Source: Zhihengliuella alba
GTDB taxonomy: Bacteria > Actinomycetota > Actinomycetes > Actinomycetales > Micrococcaceae
Assembly (NCBI RefSeq): GCF_039538765.1
Contig: NZ_BAABCJ010000007.1
Location: 186,001 to 250,000, forward strand
Length of the DNA stretch: 64,000 bases
Direction of reading: 5' to 3'
Shown: piece after piece, positions 59,851-64,000 of the stretch
Numbering within the stretch: position 1 is the first letter of the stretch
How the letters are laid out: every line of letters starts with the position of its first letter
Notes under the pieces: model-generated
Told to the model about the DNA's origin: nothing
Seen by the model: the letters and a program-made list of their open reading frames with translations, nothing else
Database searches by the model: none
Position numbers and translations under genes: made by a program

Positions 59851-60488
59851 GCGCGCGCGAGGAGATCCTGGGCCGCATCCATTCGGCGCTCGCGGACGCG
59901 CCCGTGGCGCCGACCGTGCAGCGGACCTACCGACGCGAGGCCGACCTGGCCGGCGAGGCCCTCGTCGAGATGCTCGTGGACCGGCTCGTGGACTACAAGG
60001 CGAACGTCGACGTCGTCGTCTCCGCCGACCTCCCCGCGACCCTGGAGCGCCGGCTCGCCGCCGCCGAGTCCTACGTGGTCCCGCCCGGGCTGGCGGACTC
60101 GCCCTGGTGGGGCACTGCCGCGCTGGAGGCGGACCCGCGCCGGGTGGTGGACGCGGTCGACGCGCCGCTGTCCGTGACGGACCTGGACACGACGTCGGCC
60201 GTGGTCACCTCCTCGGCGGTGTCCGTCGCGGAGTCGGGGACCATCATCCTGGACGGCTCCGCGGAGATGGGCCGCCGCGCCATCTCCCTGGTGCCGGACC
60301 ACCACGTCTGCGTGGTGCCGGGCTCGACGATCGTGCAGCTGCTCCCCGAGGCGCTGCCGCGCCTGGACATCACCCGACCGCAGACCTGGATCTCCGGGCC
60401 GAGCGCCACGAGCGACATCGAGCTGGAGCGCGTCGAGGGCGTGCACGGACCGCGCGACCTCGACGTCGTGATCGTCACGGACCTGTAG
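59847..60488 (+). CDS. lutC: Lactate utilisation protein LutC
   Basis: A 213-residue LUD-domain protein (TSAVVTSSAVSVAESGTIIL, LVPDHHVCVVPGSTIVQLLPEAL, ISGPSATSDIELERVEGVHG). It completes the LutABC lactate-oxidising complex. Its ATG overlaps the lutB stop, and the operon ends here; no clear hairpin follows. Confidence 0.94.
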   Translation: MSAREEILGRIHSALADAPVAPTVQRTYRREADLAGEALVEMLVDRLVDYKANVDVVVSADLPATLERRLAAAESYVVPPGLADSPWWGTAALEADPRRVVDAVDAPLSVTDLDTTSAVVTSSAVSVAESGTIILDGSAEMGRRAISLVPDHHVCVVPGSTIVQLLPEALPRLDITRPQTWISGPSATSDIELERVEGVHGPRDLDVVIVTDL

Positions 60489-60567
60489 CGCTCCCCGCCC
60501 CGCGCCGGGCGTGGACGCCTCGGCGGAGCCCTCCGACCTGCACTTTCAGGCTGACGGATCTCCGTGG

Positions 60568-60735
60568 TTGAAACGTCTCAAAATGCGGGTAGGATAGACC
60601 GCGATCACAGAGACTGCGGTCACAGGCCCGGGTGAGGAAGGTCTACGCGATCCCCTCGCCGTGCCGCACCGGTCGCCTGGGTGCGGCCCTCCAGCCGGAG
60701 GGTCGCGCGCACCCGCCGCATGAATCGATTCATGC
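60568..60735 (+). promoter_or_regulatory. Promoter with two LacI-type operators before rhaM
   Basis: TTGAAA (60568-60573) and TAGGAT (60590-60595) form a promoter with a 16-base spacer. The imperfect palindrome TTGAAACGTCTCAA overlaps the -35, and GCATGAATCGATTCATGC (60718-60735) is a perfect 18-bp palindrome with a central CG. Two spaced LacI-type sites suggest repression with DNA looping; no LacI gene lies beside them. Confidence 0.7.
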
Positions 60736-60777
60736 CTGCCAGGCACCGACCGTCGAATCCACACAAGGGAGTTTGCA

Positions 60778-61143
60778 ATGGACGCCACCAGCGGCACGAT
60801 CGCCGGCCTGGTCGAGCTGGGCCCGGAGGTCACCACCACCCGCGCCTGCTTCCTGCTGCACATCCGGCCGGAGCGGCTGGCCGAGTACGTCGAGGTCCAC
60901 CAGCGCGTCTGGCCGCGGATGCTCGACGCGCTCCGCCGCCACGGCTGGCGCAATTACACGCTCTTCCTGCGCGAGGACGACGGCCTGGTGGTCGGCTACT
61001 TCGAGGCCGACGACGTCGCCGCGGCCCAGGCCGCCATGGACGCCGACCCCGTCAACGCCGAGTGGCAGGCCGAGATGGCCCAGTTCTTCGTCGAGGACAG
61101 CGTCCAGGAGGCGCTGCTCCCCTACTTCCGCCTCCCCGAATAG
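60778..61143 (+). CDS. rhaM: L-rhamnose mutarotase
   Basis: A 121-residue protein of the RhaM/RhaU family: CFLLHIRPERLAEYVEVHQRVWP carries the Tyr and His of the active site, then DALRRHGWRNYTLFL. It interconverts alpha and beta anomers of rhamnose. It is 16 residues longer at the N-terminus than the E. coli enzyme. It lies behind LacI-type operators and seven bases before a sugar-type MFS transporter gene; no other rhamnose enzymes are in the window. Confidence 0.9.
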   Translation: MDATSGTIAGLVELGPEVTTTRACFLLHIRPERLAEYVEVHQRVWPRMLDALRRHGWRNYTLFLREDDGLVVGYFEADDVAAAQAAMDADPVNAEWQAEMAQFFVEDSVQEALLPYFRLPE

Positions 61144-61150
61144 GAACACC

Positions 61151-62500
61151 ATGTCCGAAGCAACCCAGCAGCCCGCCCGTCCGCGGATCAGCGGGTGGAA
61201 GGCGACGATCGCCGTCGCCATGTCCAACTACATCGAGGCCGGCTCCATCATCGCCCTGGCCACGTCCCTGACCTTCTGGCAGGACTACTTCGGCTTCTCC
61301 AACCTCATGGTCGGGCTCGTCGCGGCCGTCAGCGCCAACGCGTTCGGCGCCGCCGTGGGCGCGCTCATCGGTGGTCAGCTGGGCGACCGGTTCGGCCGGA
61401 AGTTCATCTACACGTACGACCTCATCGTCTACATGCTCGGCACCCTGCTGGTGGTCTTCGCAGCGCACCCCGCGATGCTGCTGACCGGCGTGGTCCTGAC
61501 CGGCATCGCCGTCGGCGCGGGCGTGCCCGTCGCCTGGACGTACATCGCGGAGGAGGCCCCGGCCACGGACCGGGCGAAGCACGTGGGCTCGGCGCAGCTG
61601 GCCTGGTCGCTCGGCCCGGCACTCGTCTTCCTGTTCGCCACGATCGTGGTGCCGCTGGGCCTGCTGGGCTCGCGGATCATCTTCGCGCACCTGTTCGTCG
61701 TCGCCTTCGTGACGTGGTGGGTCCGGCGCGGCCTCGCCGAGTCGGACACCTGGAAGAAGTCGAACGCGGAGCGCCTCGCCTCCGAGGCCTCCACCGGCAT
61801 CCGGCGCCGCAACTACCGCGAGCTGCTGCTCAACCGCGGCAACCTCAAGGCGCTGCTGTTCCTGACCGGCGTCTACGCGCTGTGGAACCTGGTCGCCGGC
61901 CAGATGGGCATCTTCATGCCGCGCGTCTACGAGACCGCCGGCGTCGAGTCCGGCACGCACCAGAACCTGCTGCAGGTCCTGCTGTGGACCTGCACCGTGG
62001 CCGCCACCTACTGGGGCTTCATGAAGTACGGCGACCGCGTCTCCCGCCGGAAGCTCTACATCGTCGGCGCCGTGCTCGGCATCGCCGCCTGGGTGCTGCT
62101 GGTCTTCGCGCACATCACCATGCCGCTGCTGATCGTCTTCGCCGTCCTCTGGGGCGTCTCGGCGGGCATCGGTGCCCAGGCCTTCTACGCGCTCTGGGCC
62201 GCTGAGATGTTCGCGACCCGCTACCGCGCCAGCGCCCAGGGCGTCCTGTTCTTCGTCGCCCGCATCCTGGTCGGCGTGCTCAGCTACTGGTTCCCGACCA
62301 TGCTGGCCGAGCAGGGCGTGCCGTTCGTCGGCTCCGTCATGATCGCCCTGCTCGTCGCCGCACTCATCATCGGCGCGGTCGGCGCACCGAACACCAGCGG
62401 CCGCACCCTCGAGGAGATCGAGGCCGAGCGCTACGGCACCGCACCGGGCGAGGCCCCGGCCGACGCCTCCAGCACGACGCCGACCGCCGGCACCCGGTAG
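61151..62500 (+). CDS. MFS sugar transporter, probable rhamnose uptake
   Basis: A 449-residue transporter with twelve predicted membrane helices and the MFS loop motif GGQLGDRFGRKF between helices 2 and 3; helix 4 contains GVPVAWTYIAEEAP, typical of sugar porters. It follows rhaM by seven bases, which suggests rhamnose or a related 6-deoxysugar as substrate (inference). The stop codon lies inside a 15-bp repeat. Confidence 0.88.
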   Translation: MSEATQQPARPRISGWKATIAVAMSNYIEAGSIIALATSLTFWQDYFGFSNLMVGLVAAVSANAFGAAVGALIGGQLGDRFGRKFIYTYDLIVYMLGTLLVVFAAHPAMLLTGVVLTGIAVGAGVPVAWTYIAEEAPATDRAKHVGSAQLAWSLGPALVFLFATIVVPLGLLGSRIIFAHLFVVAFVTWWVRRGLAESDTWKKSNAERLASEASTGIRRRNYRELLLNRGNLKALLFLTGVYALWNLVAGQMGIFMPRVYETAGVESGTHQNLLQVLLWTCTVAATYWGFMKYGDRVSRRKLYIVGAVLGIAAWVLLVFAHITMPLLIVFAVLWGVSAGIGAQAFYALWAAEMFATRYRASAQGVLFFVARILVGVLSYWFPTMLAEQGVPFVGSVMIALLVAALIIGAVGAPNTSGRTLEEIEAERYGTAPGEAPADASSTTPTAGTR

Positions 62501-62526
62501 CCGCGCACCCGGTAGCCGCGCACCCG
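62490..62526. repeat. 15-bp tandem repeat across the MFS stop codon
   Basis: GCACCCGGTAGCCGC occurs twice in a row, with a third partial copy. The in-frame TAG stop lies in the first copy and is repeated in the second. Confidence 0.8.
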
Positions 62527-62553
62527 CTGGCAGCCAGCTGCGGCACGGGATCC

Positions 62554-62606
62554 GAGCCCCGGTCCGACCACCCCCTCTCCCCTCGAGGCTGGTCGGGCCG
62601 GGGCTC
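62554..62606 (+). terminator. Terminator hairpin after rhaM-MFS
   Basis: A 17-bp stem (GAGCCCCGGTCCGACCA with its inverse, one G-T wobble) and a 19-base loop lie between convergent genes. Confidence 0.8.
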
Positions 62607-62647
62607 TCGCGCTTCTCGGGGGTGACGCCCGCGGCACGGTCGGACGG

Positions 62648-63700
62648 TCAGGCTCCTCCACGGCCCGTCGGCGGCGGTCGGACGCCTCCGCCGCCCGCGG
62701 CCCCACCGTCGATCGACTCGCGCCCCGGCTGCCCGCCGCCGGCCATCCGGAGCAGCTGCTCCCCGAGCCGGGCCGCCGCTGCGACGGCCTCGTCCGGTTC
62801 GAGGATGCGGCAGGGGAAGCCGAGCCGCCCGACGTGGAAGAGCACGAAGTCCGGCGACGCCGCCCCGGCCGTGAGCACGCACGCGTCCGGACCATCCGGC
62901 TCGATGGTCGCGGCCCCGGCCGGCACGCGCGCCCGCACCGCCTCGGCGGGCGCCTCGATCCGGATCCGGGTCACGGAGGGGTACGGGTTGGAGGAGATCG
63001 CCCGGCCCACGAACTCGACCGGGTCCGGCGCCTCGCGCGGCCGGAACCTCCACCCCGTCCGGCGGACCGTGCCCACGCGGTCCAGACGAAAGGTCCGCCA
63101 GTCGTCCCGGTCGACGTCGTACGCCATCAGGTACCAGCGCCGCCCCGCCGAGACCAGGCGGTACGGCTCCGCGCGCCGCTCCGCCAGGTCGGACGGGCGC
63201 CCGTACGCCTTGGCGTAGTCGAACACGATCCGCTCCGGGGTGCGGATGGCCCGCGCGATCTCCACCAGTGTCCCCGAGGGCACCGACTCCGCGGTCCCGC
63301 GCGATCCGTCGAGCGAGACGGTCGACTGGGCGACGGCCTCCACCGCACCCCGCAGCCGGGCCGGCAGGACCTGGTCCAGCTTGGCGAGGGCGCGCACCGC
63401 CGCCTCGCCGGCGCCGGAGACGCTGCCGCCGGTGGCCAGCCGCAGTCCCACGGCGACGGCGATCGCCTCCTCGTCGTCCAGCAGCAGCGGCGGCAGCGCC
63501 CGGCCCGCCTCCAGCAGGTAGCCGCCGGCGGCACCCTGCTCGGCGCGGATGGGATAGCCGAGGTCGCGGAGCCGCTGGACGTCGCGGCGCACCGAGCGCG
63601 TGGTGACCCCGAGCTCGGCGGCGAGCTCCGTGCCGGACCAGACCGGCCGTGACTGCAGGAGGTTGAGCAGGCGCAGGGCCCGCTGCAGGGTTTCGGCCAT
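62648..63700 (-). CDS. YafY-type transcriptional regulator with WYL domain
   Basis: A 350-residue regulator. The N-terminal winged helix (ELAAELGVTTRSVRRDVQRL) is followed by a WYL domain (SAGRRWYLMAYDVDRDDWR) and a C-terminal extension. WYL domains sense nucleic-acid or other ligands. The ATG at 63700 is chosen by family alignment. The gene is divergent from a DinB-like gene across a 15-bp inverted repeat, a common arrangement in which the regulator controls the DinB protein. Confidence 0.9.
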   Translation of the reverse strand: MAETLQRALRLLNLLQSRPVWSGTELAAELGVTTRSVRRDVQRLRDLGYPIRAEQGAAGGYLLEAGRALPPLLLDDEEAIAVAVGLRLATGGSVSGAGEAAVRALAKLDQVLPARLRGAVEAVAQSTVSLDGSRGTAESVPSGTLVEIARAIRTPERIVFDYAKAYGRPSDLAERRAEPYRLVSAGRRWYLMAYDVDRDDWRTFRLDRVGTVRRTGWRFRPREAPDPVEFVGRAISSNPYPSVTRIRIEAPAEAVRARVPAGAATIEPDGPDACVLTAGAASPDFVLFHVGRLGFPCRILEPDEAVAAAARLGEQLLRMAGGGQPGRESIDGGAAGGGGVRPPPTGRGGA

Positions 63701-63723
63701 GTCCACAGCCTGCCACGGACAAC

Positions 63724-63738
63724 GGACAGTTCCTGTCC
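63724..63738. promoter_or_regulatory. Operator GGACAG-TTC-CTGTCC between yafY-like and dinB-like genes
   Basis: A perfect 6-3-6 inverted repeat between divergent genes, overlapping the expected promoters. The YafY-type regulator is the likely binder. Confidence 0.7.
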
Positions 63739-63761
63739 TATATGCGCGCCAGAGTGGAGCC

Positions 63762-64000
63762 ATGGAAACAGAACGCACCGTCCACGTCACCACCGGCACC
63801 GACTGGAACGAGCGGCTCGTCGAGCAGCTCGACCTCCACTGGCGGGTGGCGCTCCGGCCCCGCCTCGAGGGCCTGACCGATCACGAGTACCGCTGGGAGC
63901 CCGTTCCCGGCTGCTGGAACGTCCGGCCCCGCGGGGAGAGCGGGCCGGCCTTCGAGGGCGCGGTGACGGCCGGTGGCGGCGACTTCGTCATCGACTTCGC
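63762..64000 (+). CDS. DinB-like protein, 3' end outside window
   Basis: The first 79 codons of a DinB-superfamily protein: TDWNERLVEQLDLHWRVALRP, then LEGLTDHEYRWEPVPGCWNV, where the WEPVPGCWNVR stretch is typical of actinobacterial members. These are four-helix metal-binding proteins, some of them thiol transferases. The start follows a GTGGAG site and the gene is divergent from the YafY-type regulator. Confidence 0.82.
   Translation, partial: METERTVHVTTGTDWNERLVEQLDLHWRVALRPRLEGLTDHEYRWEPVPGCWNVRPRGESGPAFEGAVTAGGGDFVIDF

Noticed and set aside
1..64000. tRNA, rRNA, CRISPR arrays, transposases or integrases
   Set aside because: I looked for CCA-ending cloverleaf-like segments, regularly spaced repeats and DDE or tyrosine recombinase motifs and saw none. 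Small RNAs cannot be excluded by eye.

Overview
The window is very GC-rich DNA (strong G/C bias at third codon positions) from an actinobacterium, most likely a member of the Micrococcales. This is inferred from the gene content (Zur-linked AztABCD zinc importer, LacI-controlled sugar operons, lutABC, actinobacterial lipoproteins) and not from any marker gene. No rRNA, tRNA, CRISPR array or insertion sequence was found. The ends are cut: an ADP-ribosylglycohydrolase runs off the left edge and a DinB-like gene off the right edge.

Layout. 1-2.25 kb: ADP-ribosylglycohydrolase and a helical-repeat protein of unknown function. 2.4-10.0 kb: a trehalose-utilisation-like (ThuA) sugar cluster on the minus strand (two Gfo/Idh/MocA dehydrogenases, a ThuA protein, a CUT1 ABC importer without its ATPase), facing a LacI regulator across a palindromic operator. 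10.1-13.9 kb: a visibly AT-richer accessory island with a MazG-like pyrophosphohydrolase overlapping a GIY-YIG/DUF2075 helicase-like protein, an unrecognised protein and about 0.5 kb of non-coding DNA; this is the best candidate for a poorly described (possibly anti-phage) system. 14.0-20.3 kb: complete ribose operon rbsRACBKD with a 22-bp palindromic operator. 20.3-23.9 kb: a YkvI-type membrane transporter divergent from an aminotransferase and D-2-hydroxyacid dehydrogenase pair. 23.9-30.9 kb: small stand-alone genes, including DoxX, a CsoR-box-controlled DUF4396 gene with a tiny membrane protein, a glutaminase-STAS-cNMP fusion and an aquaporin.

31-36.4 kb: the zinc importer AztABC with two AztD metallochaperone-like lipoproteins, divergent over a Zur-type box. 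36.4-39.0 kb: CoA-disulfide-reductase/rhodanese fusion and a thymidylate-kinase-like protein. 39.1-42.7 kb: siderophore-type iron permeases and binding protein around an iron-box-like site. 42.7-44.0 kb: a second Zur-type box between a P-loop-less COG0523 protein and a zinc-free ribosomal protein L36. 44.2-47.7 kb: a possible secreted alpha/beta-hydrolase module with 54-bp repeats and a lipoprotein. 47.8-55 kb: FUSC, NmrA-like and EamA genes, a PQQ-propeller lipoprotein interrupted by an in-frame amber codon, and a SulP-carbonic anhydrase fusion. 55.2-60.5 kb: ArsR-CDF-GntR operon divergent from lutABC. 60.6-62.5 kb: rhamnose mutarotase plus MFS transporter behind LacI-type sites. 62.6-64 kb: YafY/WYL regulator and divergent DinB gene.

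Three themes connect the genes: sugar catabolism under local LacI regulators, metal homeostasis (zinc import, zinc sparing by the alternative L36, zinc efflux, iron uptake, probable copper response), and carboxylate/amino-acid use (lactate, glutamine, amino acid to hydroxy acid).
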